DNA of 64,000 nucleotides from Oscillospiraceae bacterium (lineage in GTDB: Bacteria; Bacillota; Clostridia; Oscillospirales; Oscillospiraceae), in assembly GCA_902790375.1 (NCBI GenBank), contig CADARY010000007.1, forward strand, positions 55,598 to 119,597, in the 5' to 3' direction. Positions 1 to 8,260 of the stretch are shown piece after piece (position 1 is the stretch's first letter; each line of letters begins with the position of its first letter). A program made the translations under genes and the position numbers. A model generated the notes under the pieces. It was not told the origin of the DNA. It saw nothing but the letters and a program-made list of their open reading frames with translations, and did not search any database.

Positions 1-23
1 ACTACAGTAGGAGGTACCAAAAC

Positions 24-212
24 ATGAGAGCATTTGTAGATCAGGATCTTTGCATTGGCTGCGGGATGTGCAGCGCAGCATGTCCGGAGGTTTTTGAACT
101 GAACGACGAGGGGAAGGCCGAGGCTGTTGCCGATACGACTGACAGCAATCGCGACGATGTCATGACCGCCATTGAAGGCTGCCCGGTTTCGGCAATCAGG
201 GAAGAAGAGTAA
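24..212 (+). CDS. Ferredoxin, single [4Fe-4S] type
   Basis: Small 62-residue electron carrier. The N-terminal motif is C10-x2-C13-x2-C16-x3-C20-P, and C53 in EGCPVSAI provides the distal cysteine. This matches short clostridial and Thermotoga-like ferredoxins that hold one low-potential cluster. A strong ribosome binding site (aggagg, 9-14) precedes the ATG. The protein is acidic, as expected for a cytosolic ferredoxin. Its redox partner cannot be named: the next gene is a DNA helicase with its own promoter, and the gene upstream is outside the window. Confidence 0.93.
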   Translation: MRAFVDQDLCIGCGMCSAACPEVFELNDEGKAEAVADTTDSNRDDVMTAIEGCPVSAIREEE

Positions 213-297
213 AACATGAAAATGGATCGGAGTTTGCAGATTGAGAAATTGCAGCTCCGGTCCTTTTTTGCGCGGACGAAAGTCAGCAAAGAATGGG

Positions 298-326
298 TGG
301 ATTATCGAAGACATTTCAGGTATAAT
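298..326 (+). promoter_or_regulatory. Probable promoter of the RecD2 gene
   Basis: A perfect -10 box (tataat, 321-326) lies 17 bp downstream of a weak -35 (tggatt, 298-303). It is 35 bp upstream of the helicase start, in the only gap between ferredoxin and recD2. The -35 matches consensus at about half of its positions, so activity is inferred. Confidence 0.5.
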
Positions 327-361
327 CTGAACAAAAGAAAACCGGGAAGAGAGGCGGACAC

Positions 362-2932
362 ATGGAACGGCTGCGGTGCGTCGTTGAGAGGATCACCTAT
401 CAAAATGAGCAAAACGGGTATTCCGTGATCAAGTGCAAAGCAAAGGGCTATTCTGAGCTTGTCACGGTCGTCGGCGCCATGCCGGAGGTCCATGTGGGCG
501 CTGTCCTCTCCCTTACCGGCGCATGGAAAATGGATTCCAAATACGGAAGACAGTTCAGCGTTGAAAGCTTCGAGGAGACCCTGCCGGCTACCGTGCTCGG
601 AATCGAAAAGTATCTCGGCTCCGGACTTGTGAAGGGCATCGGCCCGAAATTTGCCAAGCGGATCGTGCAGGAGTTCGGCTCGGACACGCTGCAGGTGATC
701 GAGGACGAGCCGGACAGGCTGCTGCAGGTGCCCGGCATCGGCAGCGTGCGTGTGGAGAAGATCAAACAGAGCTGGCAGGAGCAGAAAGAGATCAAGAACA
801 TTATGCTCTTCCTCCAAAGCCAAAATGTCAGCACAAGCCACGCCACCAGAATCTATAAGACCTACGGGAATGAGAGCGTCAAGGTCGTGCAGGAAAACCC
901 GTATCGTCTGGCTGACGACATCTGGGGGATCGGTTTTCGCACGGCGGACACCATCGCCGAGAAGATGGGCTTCGGCCATGAGCAGTACCCGAGACTGAGA
1001 AGCGGCATCCTGTATACACTTAACAAGCTCTCCGAAGAGGGGCATTGCTACAGCACCCGGGAACAGCTGCTGAAAACCGGGAAGGAACTGTTGGAGGTTG
1101 AAGAAAATCTCCTGTCAGACGCTTTGGAGGAGATGATCCGCAACGAGGATTTGAGGACGGAACCGCTCCCCGATGAGGAAGGCTCGGCGATCTATCTCCC
1201 GGCCTTCTATTTCGCCGAGATCGGCACGGCGAGACGCCTTTCGGAAATTTTCCATGCCCCGCGCAGCATCCGGGTGGAGACCGACGGCCTTGCCCAAAGG
1301 ATCACGCAGAGCACCGGGATGCAGTATGACGAGGTGCAGATGCGCGCCATTGAGGCCACGGCGGAGAGCAAGCTTTTGATCCTCACGGGCGGCCCCGGCA
1401 CCGGCAAAACAACCACGACCCTCGGCATCATCAAGGCGTTTCAGACGGCGAACGCAAATATCGTCCTCGCCGCGCCCACGGGCAGAGCGGCCAAGCGCAT
1501 GTCGGAGGCCACCGGCATGGAGGCGAAGACGATTCACCGACTCTTAGAGGTCAAGCCGCCGGAGGGCTATCAGCGCAACGCGGAGAACCCCCTTGAGGGC
1601 GATGTGCTGATCCTGGACGAATGCTCCATGATCGACGTTATGCTGATGTACAATCTCCTGAAGGCGATCCCGGATAAGATGAGCGTGATCTTTGTCGGAG
1701 ACGTTGACCAGCTTCCCTCTGTGGGAGCCGGGAATGTGCTGCGGGATCTCATCGAATCGGAGATGTTCCCGGTCGTGCGCCTGACCAAAATCTTCCGCCA
1801 GGCGCAGACGAGCCGCATCATTATGAACGCCCACCGCATCAACCAGGGCAAGTCGCCTGATCTCTCAAACGGCAGAGATACAGATTTCTTCTTTGTAGAG
1901 CAGGAGGACCCCGAAGCGGCGGCGCAGACCGTCGTTGACCTGGTCCAGCGGCGTCTGCCGAAGCACTACCGCACCAGCCCGGAGAATATCCAGGTGCTGA
2001 CGCCCATGCAGCGCGGAGTCGTCGGCGCGACAAATCTGAACCAGGTGCTCCAGCAGGCCGTAAACCCCAACGGCTTCGGCCTTCGCCGCGGGGGAGTGGA
2101 ATACCGCCGGGGCGACAAGGTCATGCAGATCCGCAACAATTACGAAATAGAGGTCTTCAACGGCGACATCGGCGTCGTGCAGGAGGTTAACCCGGAGGAT
2201 CGGGAGCTGAGCGTCCAGTTTGACGACCGTCTGGTTCTTTATGACGCGGCGGAGCTTGACGAGCTGGTGCTGGCTTATGCCACGACAATACACAAATCCC
2301 AGGGCAGCGAATACCCGATTGTTGTGATGCCGGTACTGATGACGCATTATGTGATGCTCCAGAGGAACCTGATCTACACGGGAGTCACGCGGGCCAAGAA
2401 GGCGTTGGTGCTGGTGAGCAGCAAAAAAGCGCTCGCCCTGGCCATCCGCAATGTGACCGTGGACAAACGCAATACCATGCTCAAGGAGCGCCTGAGAAAA
2501 GAGCTTCGAGACCAGCCCGAACAGGCTGAGAAGCCACAGGAGCCGACGCCGAAGCATCAGGAATGGCTAAAGATTGATCTCTTTGAACGCCTTTCCAAAT
2601 CTAAATTCCGCATGCGCTTTCAGCTGACAGACGCGGATCGGCGGTATATCTCCGAAAAGGGGATGGATACCATCCGAAAACACGCGGCGGAGATCGTCGG
2701 AAAGCGCCTCGCGCCCGCTGAACCCGCAAACGATGGGGAGCAGACGCCCATGCGCGGCGCGCCGAAGGGCCACCCGGTATTCCTGGCCCAGCACGCGACA
2801 GCCACCTGCTGCCGCGGCTGTCTGGAGAAATGGCATGGAATAGAAAAGGGGAGGGCCCTTACAGAAGGTGAGCAGCGCTACGTGGTGGATGTTATTATTC
2901 ATTGGATCGGTCGGCAGACGGACAATTCTTAA
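362..2932 (+). CDS. recD2: RecD2-type ATP-dependent DNA helicase with C-terminal DUF4186 domain
   Basis: Superfamily 1B 5'-3' DNA helicase of the RecD2/YrrC family, which works without RecBC in Firmicute DNA repair. The order is an N-terminal OB-like region, helix-hairpin-helix elements (VKGIGPKFAKR, VPGIGSVRVEK), Walker A GGPGTGKTTT near residue 343, Walker B LILDECSMID near 417, and the C-terminal motif YATTIHKSQGSEYP near 640. The usual family length is about 730-760 residues. Here the chain runs to 856, and the last 115 or so residues match the otherwise free-standing DUF4186 family, including HPVFLAQHATATCCRGCLEK. The join is in frame with no stop. The SDR gene follows after 14 bp. Confidence 0.93.
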   Translation: MERLRCVVERITYQNEQNGYSVIKCKAKGYSELVTVVGAMPEVHVGAVLSLTGAWKMDSKYGRQFSVESFEETLPATVLGIEKYLGSGLVKGIGPKFAKRIVQEFGSDTLQVIEDEPDRLLQVPGIGSVRVEKIKQSWQEQKEIKNIMLFLQSQNVSTSHATRIYKTYGNESVKVVQENPYRLADDIWGIGFRTADTIAEKMGFGHEQYPRLRSGILYTLNKLSEEGHCYSTREQLLKTGKELLEVEENLLSDALEEMIRNEDLRTEPLPDEEGSAIYLPAFYFAEIGTARRLSEIFHAPRSIRVETDGLAQRITQSTGMQYDEVQMRAIEATAESKLLILTGGPGTGKTTTTLGIIKAFQTANANIVLAAPTGRAAKRMSEATGMEAKTIHRLLEVKPPEGYQRNAENPLEGDVLILDECSMIDVMLMYNLLKAIPDKMSVIFVGDVDQLPSVGAGNVLRDLIESEMFPVVRLTKIFRQAQTSRIIMNAHRINQGKSPDLSNGRDTDFFFVEQEDPEAAAQTVVDLVQRRLPKHYRTSPENIQVLTPMQRGVVGATNLNQVLQQAVNPNGFGLRRGGVEYRRGDKVMQIRNNYEIEVFNGDIGVVQEVNPEDRELSVQFDDRLVLYDAAELDELVLAYATTIHKSQGSEYPIVVMPVLMTHYVMLQRNLIYTGVTRAKKALVLVSSKKALALAIRNVTVDKRNTMLKERLRKELRDQPEQAEKPQEPTPKHQEWLKIDLFERLSKSKFRMRFQLTDADRRYISEKGMDTIRKHAAEIVGKRLAPAEPANDGEQTPMRGAPKGHPVFLAQHATATCCRGCLEKWHGIEKGRALTEGEQRYVVDVIIHWIGRQTDNS

Positions 2933-2946
2933 ATGGGGTTATGAGA

Positions 2947-3660
2947 ATGAACAAAAGATTTGAAAACAAGGTTGCAGTCATCACAGGCGGCGCGCACGGA
3001 ATCGGGAAAGCGATTGCGGAGGCCTTCCGCTCCGAGGGCGCTGAGGTACATATCATTGACATTCAGCCCGGTGACTGGTTTGTGGGCGATGTCGGTGACA
3101 AAGACACGCTGGAGCGATTTGCCCGCTATGTGGCGGAGCAGTCCGGGCATGTGGATTACCTGATCAATAACGCCCTGCCGCTGATGAAGGGAATCAATGA
3201 ATGCAGCTTTGAGGATTTTCAGTATGCGCTTTCCGTGGGCGTGACTGCTCCGTTTTATCTGACCAGGCTGCTGATGCCGTATTTTGCGCCGGGAGCCTCG
3301 GTCATCAACATCTCATCCTCCCGCGATCGAATGAGCCAGCCGCAGACGGAGAGCTATACAGCCGCCAAGGGCGGCATCTCGGCACTGACCCATGCGATGG
3401 CGATCAGCCTTGCAGGAAAGGTGCGCGTAAACAGCATTTCACCCGGCTGGATCGACACCTATGACTCCAACATTACCGGCGCAGACGCTTTGCAGCAGCC
3501 GGTCGGACGTGTCGGAAGGCCGGAGGATATCGCGGAACTGGCGCTTTTCCTCTGCTCGGAAAAGGCCGGTTTCATCACAGGGGAAAACATCTGTATCGAC
3601 GGAGGCATGACGAAGCTCATGATCTACCACGGGGAACACGGATGGAGCTATGAGAACTAA
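2947..3660 (+). CDS. SDR family NAD(P)-dependent oxidoreductase
   Basis: Classical short-chain dehydrogenase/reductase of 237 residues. It shows the Rossmann glycine motif TGGAHGIG (residues 13-20), the structural NNA, a catalytic Ser in INISSSRDR, the active-site Y-x3-K in YTAAKGG and the SPGWID motif after it. The substrate cannot be read from the sequence. The ATG at 2947 begins MNKRFENK and fits the family N-terminus; a TTG at 2902 would overlap recD2 and is unlikely. Spacing of 14 bp from recD2 suggests co-transcription, though no functional link is evident. Confidence 0.9.
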   Translation: MNKRFENKVAVITGGAHGIGKAIAEAFRSEGAEVHIIDIQPGDWFVGDVGDKDTLERFARYVAEQSGHVDYLINNALPLMKGINECSFEDFQYALSVGVTAPFYLTRLLMPYFAPGASVINISSSRDRMSQPQTESYTAAKGGISALTHAMAISLAGKVRVNSISPGWIDTYDSNITGADALQQPVGRVGRPEDIAELALFLCSEKAGFITGENICIDGGMTKLMIYHGEHGWSYEN

Positions 3661-3680
3661 CGAAAAGTGGAGAAAGCAGA

Positions 3681-4520
3681 ATGCTGAAGAATCGGGAACT
3701 ATTTAAGAATGTAGAAACGGGTCTGAGATCCATGGGGACGATCAAAGCGTTTGAAGACGAGCACGGCAAGATTGTCGGACTTAAGATGTGTTCAAGGATG
3801 AAAAGAATAGTTTACATAATCCTGATTATCTTCTTATTTTGTAACGCCATATCACCCAAGGCTTTGGCGGCGATACATCCTGGCTTTTCTACAGAGCCCT
3901 TATCGGCGGTGGAAATAGACACCTTTCTCAGAAACGTGAAGCTCAGCCCGTTGCCTGAGGAACCGAAACGGAAGCCGATTGTCTGCTTTGATGTGGATGA
4001 TGAAAGAATTGCCATCGGCTGCGAGGAGTCTGACCATAAAACAGTCTGCGTCTACACGACAGAAGGTGCTTATCAATACGGCTGGCGCTTCCCGTGTGAC
4101 GGCAGTTTTGGCGTTGAGCTGGAGGGTGAAAACCTGATTCTGTATTTTGCACGCAGCGATATCGCAGTAATGATAAATCTCGAAGGGAAAATCGAAAGCC
4201 TTGCGAAGATTCAAAACACAAGCGACAACAACTCATATTGGAATCATCATGTTCATGCGATCAGCCGTGAAGTCGGAGACATAAGATATACATTAAAAAA
4301 CGATCTCGGCATCTTTAATCATTTTGTGTCAACGTATTCACAACTGACAGCAACCGGAGCAGACAGCGTGCAGCACGTCCTGTATGACGTTCGTGCAGAG
4401 CAGCTTGCAAAAATGATTTTCGTGACTGCTCTGGTCCTGACCTTTACAACGATAGCTGTTGCTGTTCTAATTCGGGAGTTCAAAAAGCTGAAAAGAGAAA
4501 ACAGAAAGAAGCCAGATTGA
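3681..4520 (+). CDS. Membrane-anchored protein of unknown function
   Basis: No family recognised. The 279-residue chain has a hydrophobic segment at about 40-62 (IVYIILIIFLFCNAI, then ALAA), which could be an uncleaved anchor or a late signal peptide. An extracytoplasmic middle region follows, then a C-terminal membrane helix (MIFVTALVLTFTTIAVAVLI) and a basic cytoplasmic tail. The chosen ATG has a good ribosome binding site (ggagaaag). A start at MKRIVYII near residue 40 would give a conventional signal peptide and is a real alternative. The gene is AT-richer than its neighbours, which may indicate transfer. Confidence 0.6.
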   Translation: MLKNRELFKNVETGLRSMGTIKAFEDEHGKIVGLKMCSRMKRIVYIILIIFLFCNAISPKALAAIHPGFSTEPLSAVEIDTFLRNVKLSPLPEEPKRKPIVCFDVDDERIAIGCEESDHKTVCVYTTEGAYQYGWRFPCDGSFGVELEGENLILYFARSDIAVMINLEGKIESLAKIQNTSDNNSYWNHHVHAISREVGDIRYTLKNDLGIFNHFVSTYSQLTATGADSVQHVLYDVRAEQLAKMIFVTALVLTFTTIAVAVLIREFKKLKRENRKKPD

Positions 4521-4615
4521 GAGCAAAAATGAAAGATATAGGATGAAAACAAATTATAAGCTGATATTTGCCCTTTGCTGAAAATTTTTGCTGTTTGTGA
4601 TAATACGCGCAAACT

Positions 4616-4647
4616 TTAACATAACTTTAACATCCCTGTGTTACACT
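4616..4647 (+). promoter_or_regulatory. Operator/promoter with phased ttaaca repeats, two-component operon
   Basis: Two identical hexamers, ttaaca at 4616-4621 and 4627-4632, lie exactly 11 bp apart. This is the layout bound by OmpR/PhoB-family dimers. A -10-like tacact (4642-4647) follows at a distance where the repeats replace the -35. The same phased pattern precedes the epimerase gene at 6912. Autoregulation by the downstream response regulator is inferred. Confidence 0.5.
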
Positions 4648-4679
4648 CCACCCATTAAAAGCTTACGGAGGACGCATCC

Positions 4680-5337
4680 ATGTTTAAGCTTCTGGTAGTT
4701 GAGGATGATCGGGAATTGAATCGGGCAGTGTGCTCGTTTTTGAATCAGAACGGATATGACGCGCTGGGCTGCCTCAGCGCCAACGAGGCCTATGACGCCA
4801 TGTACGGCGGGACGGTGTTCGATCTCATCATCTCGGACATTATGATGCCGGAGGTGGACGGCTTTGAGTTTGCCCGTACGATCCGGGGAACGGACAAAAA
4901 CATCCCCATCCTGTTCATGACCGCCCGGGACGACTTTGCCGCCAATGGGGATCGACGATTATATGGTCAAGCCCATTGATCTGGAGGAGCTGCTTCTGCA
5001 TGTGGAGGCGCTCCTGCGCCGCGCCGGGATCACCACCAGCCACAAGCTGGAGCTGAGCTCTCTGATACTGGACGCTGATGAGCGAACCGCAACGCTCAAC
5101 GGCGAGGAGATTCCCCTGACTGTGCGGGAGTTCAACCTCCTCTATAAGCTCCTGAGTTACCCGAAGAAGGCCTTCACCCGCAGCCAGCTCATGGATGAGT
5201 TCTGGGACGGGGAGACCGGCTCCGGCCCCCGCACGGTGGACGTGTACATGACCAAGCTCCGCCAGAAGTTCGCCGACTGCGAGGATTTTGAGATCGTCAC
5301 CGTCCACGGTCTGGGCTACAAGGCGGTGCTCAAATGA
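4680..5337 (+). pseudogene. OmpR-family response regulator, frame broken in the receiver domain
   Basis: The first 87 or so residues are a receiver domain: acidic pocket E8-D9-D10, phospho-acceptor D53 in ISDIMMPE, and T81. At 4941-4947 the reading frame changes. The sequence runs DDFAA and then resumes in another frame with MGIDDYMVKP, which carries the conserved Lys, followed by a complete winged-helix DNA-binding domain ending TVHGLGYKAVLK. Compared with the family, about six residues between the two parts are missing. A 17-nt deletion would explain both the gap and the shift. The start has a strong ggagga site. The stop overlaps the next start in ATGA fashion. Confidence 0.8.
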
Positions 5338-5380
5338 AGCAGGCTTCTTTCTGCTGATCGCCTTTGTGCTGACAAGCTCC

Positions 5381-6370
5381 ATGGCGCTGTTCATGACCTA
5401 TCTTCACGAGGCTACTCATATAGATTTTACTGCCAAAAATATCGGCGCGGCGGCGACAGTCACGTTTGGCAATGTGTTTATGCTGAGCCTGGTCTGCGCG
5501 GCGGTGGATCTGCTGCGCCGTCGCCTTACGGTGGAGCGCCCGGTAAAGAGCATTATCGATGGGGCGCAAAAGGTCATGGACGGCGATCTCAGCACCCGCA
5601 TTGCGCCCCTGCGCGGGGTGGAGCCGGGCTTCAATGTCATCATCGACTACTTTAACCGCATGGTGCAGGAGCTTTCCGGCATGGAAACCCTGCGCACCGA
5701 CTTCATCGCCAATGTCTCCCACGAGCTGAAGACGCCGCTCGCGGTGATCCAGAACTACGGCACCATGCTCCAGCAGCCGAATCTCTCCGAGGAAGACCGA
5801 AAAGACTACGCCCGCACGGTGACGGATGCCTCCCGGCGGCTTGCAAGTCTCATCACCAACATCCTCAAGCTCAACAAGCTCGAAAACCAGCAGATCTACC
5901 CCAAGAAGGAGCGCTTCGATCTGGGCGAGCAGCTCTGCGAATGCCTGCTCGGTTTTGAAAACGCCTGGGAGGAGAAGAAGCTCGAAATCGAGACGGACAT
6001 CGAAGACGGCGTGACAGTGGAGAGCGACCCGGAATTGCTTTCCCTCGTCTGGAACAATCTCTTCTCCAACGCCATCAAGTTCACCGAAGAGGGCGGCACG
6101 GTCGGGCTGAAGCTGCATAAAGAGAGCGGACACGCGGTGGTCGAGGTCTCCGACACCGGCTGCGGCATCAGCCCGGAGATTGGAGCGCACATCTTTGAGA
6201 AGTTCTATCAGGGCGATACCTCCCACGCCACGCAGGGCAACGGCCTGGGGCTTGCGCTGGTCAAACGCGTGGTTGACATAATTGGAGGCGAAATCAGCGT
6301 CAGCAGCGAGCCCGGCAAAGGCAGTACGTTTACTGTAAAGTTGAAACCAATGGGGGGAAATGGAACATGA
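5381..6370 (+). CDS. Sensor histidine kinase, 5' end disrupted
   Basis: Membrane sensor kinase paired with the preceding regulator. It keeps a membrane helix (FGNVFMLSLVCAAVDLL), a HAMP-like linker, the H box NVSHELKTPLAV with its phosphorylated His, an N box (NNLFSNAIKF), G1 DTGCGIS and G2 GNGLGLALVK. The expected start is the ATG at 5334, which overlaps the regulator stop, but that frame ends after seven codons at 5357. The kinase frame itself is open from upstream of 5334 and encodes the first membrane helix (FFLLIAFVLTSS). I give the first in-frame ATG, 5381, which would truncate that helix. A one- or two-base indel between 5337 and 5354 is the likely cause. Confidence 0.8.
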   Translation: MALFMTYLHEATHIDFTAKNIGAAATVTFGNVFMLSLVCAAVDLLRRRLTVERPVKSIIDGAQKVMDGDLSTRIAPLRGVEPGFNVIIDYFNRMVQELSGMETLRTDFIANVSHELKTPLAVIQNYGTMLQQPNLSEEDRKDYARTVTDASRRLASLITNILKLNKLENQQIYPKKERFDLGEQLCECLLGFENAWEEKKLEIETDIEDGVTVESDPELLSLVWNNLFSNAIKFTEEGGTVGLKLHKESGHAVVEVSDTGCGISPEIGAHIFEKFYQGDTSHATQGNGLGLALVKRVVDIIGGEISVSSEPGKGSTFTVKLKPMGGNGT

Positions 6371-6735
6371 GCGAAAGCTTTACCTATCATTATTCCGCTG
6401 AGAGACAAAGTGAGATCGACGCGATCCGCAAGAAATACCTGCCCCCGGCCGAGCAGGAAAACAAGCTGGAGCAGCTGCGGAAGCTGGATGCAAGCCTCAC
6501 GACCACCGCGTTCATTGTTTCCATGGCTGTCGGCATTGCCAGCGCCCTCGTTTTCGGCGTTGGAATGTGCTGCTTCCTTGTTTGGAGGCTCTGGGGCCTG
6601 GGGGCGCTTTTGTGCGTGGTCGGCGTGATCGGCATGCTCGTTGCCCCGGTGCTTTACCGCCGCCTCGTGGAAAAGCGCCGACAGCAGATCGCACCGGAGA
6701 TCCTTCGATTGACAGAGGAACTGAGTCAAAACTAA
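6367..6735 (+). CDS. Small two-helix membrane protein
   Basis: A protein of 122 residues with a charged, coiled-coil-like N-terminus (residues 10-42). Two hydrophobic segments follow, at about 46-72 and 75-97, and then a basic and acidic tail. The ATG overlaps the kinase stop (ATGA), so it is translationally coupled to the two-component system and may be an accessory or target of it. The family is not recognised. The gene ends just before a strong terminator. Confidence 0.75.
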   Translation: MSESFTYHYSAERQSEIDAIRKKYLPPAEQENKLEQLRKLDASLTTTAFIVSMAVGIASALVFGVGMCCFLVWRLWGLGALLCVVGVIGMLVAPVLYRRLVEKRRQQIAPEILRLTEELSQN

Positions 6736-6775
6736 AAAGGAATCAGCGTCGGATCCTTTCCGGCGCTGATTCCTT
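6736..6775 (+). terminator. Rho-independent terminator of the two-component operon
   Basis: A near-perfect 13-bp stem (aaaggaatcagcg with cgctgattccttt) begins at the stop codon of the small membrane protein and ends in a short T tract. Confidence 0.85.
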
Positions 6776-6796
6776 TATGGGTGATCAATTCTCATT

Positions 6797-6855
6797 TTAA
6801 CAAAACTCAAACATTTCTCGAATAACTCACAAACATTCCTCTGTTATCTTATGAT
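6797..6855 (+). promoter_or_regulatory. Promoter with four 11-bp-phased repeats upstream of the epimerase gene
   Basis: Hexamers ttaaca (6797), caaaca (6808), cgaata (6819) and caaaca (6830) sit at exact 11-bp steps, followed by a -10-like tatgat at 6850-6855. The pattern and the following cctctgtta segment resemble the region ahead of the response regulator (aacatccctgtgtta). The same regulator probably binds here; this is inferred. Confidence 0.5.
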
Positions 6856-6911
6856 CGTCCCAAGGGGATGAAACAAAATAACAATCACTTCATTATGCGG
6901 AGGAATATAAA

Positions 6912-7952
6912 ATGACTGACAATACAAAGGAGCTTTACATTGTTACCGGCGCGGCGGGAAATCTGGGCAGCGCCATCGTCCGTGAGCTGGTCAACCGGGA
7001 AAAGCCGGTGCGCGCCTTCGTCCTCCGGGGCGAAGAGGCGGCCAGGCATCTGCCGAAGGAGGCCCTGGTCATCGAGGGAGACGTGACGGATATCGCTTCT
7101 CTCGAAACCCTGTTTGCAGACATTCCCGAAAACACCACGGCCTATTGCATCCACTGCGCGGCCATGGTCTCTGTCAGCAATCTGGTGGCGGAAAAGATCT
7201 GGCACGTGAACGTGGACGGCACCCAGTACATCGTTGACAAGTGCCATGAACACAATGTCCGCCTTATCTTCATCGGCTCCACCGGCGCCATTCCCGAGCA
7301 GCCCATGGGCACAGCAATTAAAGAGATTGACCACTATGATCCCAACGCGGTCATCGGTCTCTATGATCAGACCAAGGCGGCCTCCTGCCAACTGGTGCTG
7401 GACGCCATTCACAACGGTGAGATCGACGGCTGCCTGATCCTGCCCTCCGGCATCTCCGGCCCCAAGGACTACACCTTCGGGAATGTGGCCGGCGTCATCC
7501 GCGAGTACACCGAGGGAAAAATGCCCGCCGGGGTTGAGGGCACCTTCAACTGTGCCGATAACCGCGACATGGCCGAAACCATCATCCGCGCCTGCAGGGA
7601 CGGGCGCACGGGCGAGAGCTATATCCTCGGCGGCGACATGATCGGGATGAAGGAGGTCTTCGATATCCTCTCTGCGCATACGGGCCTGCCAACCATCAAG
7701 ACCATCCTGCCCGCCGGCATCGGCAGGCTGCTCGGCAGGATGAGCGATATGGCGGAGAAACTGACCCACAAACCGCAGCGCATGACGAGCTTTGCCGTGT
7801 ATAACCTTGTGCGCAACAACGAATTTGATTCCTCCAAGGCTGTCGCGGAGCTGGGCTACAACCCCCGCCCCATGGCGCAGAGTATCGCCGAAGAGATCGA
7901 CTGGATGATTGAGGAAGGCATCGTGACGATACCTGTCCGCGCTGCGGCATGA
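6912..7952 (+). CDS. NAD-dependent epimerase/dehydratase family protein
   Basis: Extended SDR of 346 residues resembling dihydroflavonol reductases and 3-beta-HSD-like enzymes. The nucleotide motif is TGAAGNLG (residues 12-19), a catalytic Ser/Thr lies in FIGSTGAI and the Y-x3-K is in YDQTKA. Later elements GISGPKDYTFG and YILGGDMIGMKE are typical of the group. The substrate is unknown. The start has a cggagga site at proper spacing. The upstream phased repeats link it to the adjacent two-component system, so it may be that system's output gene. Confidence 0.9.
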   Translation: MTDNTKELYIVTGAAGNLGSAIVRELVNREKPVRAFVLRGEEAARHLPKEALVIEGDVTDIASLETLFADIPENTTAYCIHCAAMVSVSNLVAEKIWHVNVDGTQYIVDKCHEHNVRLIFIGSTGAIPEQPMGTAIKEIDHYDPNAVIGLYDQTKAASCQLVLDAIHNGEIDGCLILPSGISGPKDYTFGNVAGVIREYTEGKMPAGVEGTFNCADNRDMAETIIRACRDGRTGESYILGGDMIGMKEVFDILSAHTGLPTIKTILPAGIGRLLGRMSDMAEKLTHKPQRMTSFAVYNLVRNNEFDSSKAVAELGYNPRPMAQSIAEEIDWMIEEGIVTIPVRAAA

Positions 7953-7960
7953 TAGAATGA

Positions 7961-8003
7961 AAGCTGAACGGCATCCTCTGTTCAGGAGGGTGCCGTTCAG
8001 CTT
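7961..8003 (+). terminator. Strong hairpin terminator after the epimerase gene
   Basis: Arms of about 18 nt (aagctgaacggcatcctc with gagggtgccgttcagctt) form an almost perfect hairpin 9 nt after the stop codon, followed by ttgt. The remaining 8004-8260 gap holds only the radical SAM promoter and a leader hairpin. Confidence 0.85.
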
Positions 8004-8086
8004 TGTGCGCCTTGTATTTTTTGCCATCAAATAGTCATTACGAAAACTTCCCATATAAAAAGTGGGCGCAAAGCCGCATGAAATCG

Positions 8087-8160
8087 TTGAAAGAAAGAAG
8101 TCCATCGTGTACAATACGTAGTGACTGCGCAGCGCCTGCATTCGCTGCTGCGGCGCTTTT
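8087..8160 (+). promoter_or_regulatory. Promoter and leader hairpin of the radical SAM gene
   Basis: A -35 ttgaaa (8087-8092) and -10 tacaat (8110-8115) are spaced by exactly 17 bp. The transcript would start near 8122 and immediately include a GC-rich stem (agcgcc 8131-8136 with ggcgct 8152-8157) followed by four T residues, which resembles an attenuator. The leader is about 140 nt. I recognise no riboswitch in it. Confidence 0.6.
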
Positions 8161-8260
8161 CCGCTCATCCGCCGCCGCGTGATCTGCGATCGGACATGCC
8201 CGCGCTGCAGACAGCCGAAAGAAAACGCAACAAATCTTGATCTGAATAGAGGTACACAAA

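Noticed and set aside
216-428. A 70-residue + strand frame right after ferredoxin
   Set aside because: It runs over the recD2 promoter and start, has no family match and ends inside recD2 in another frame.
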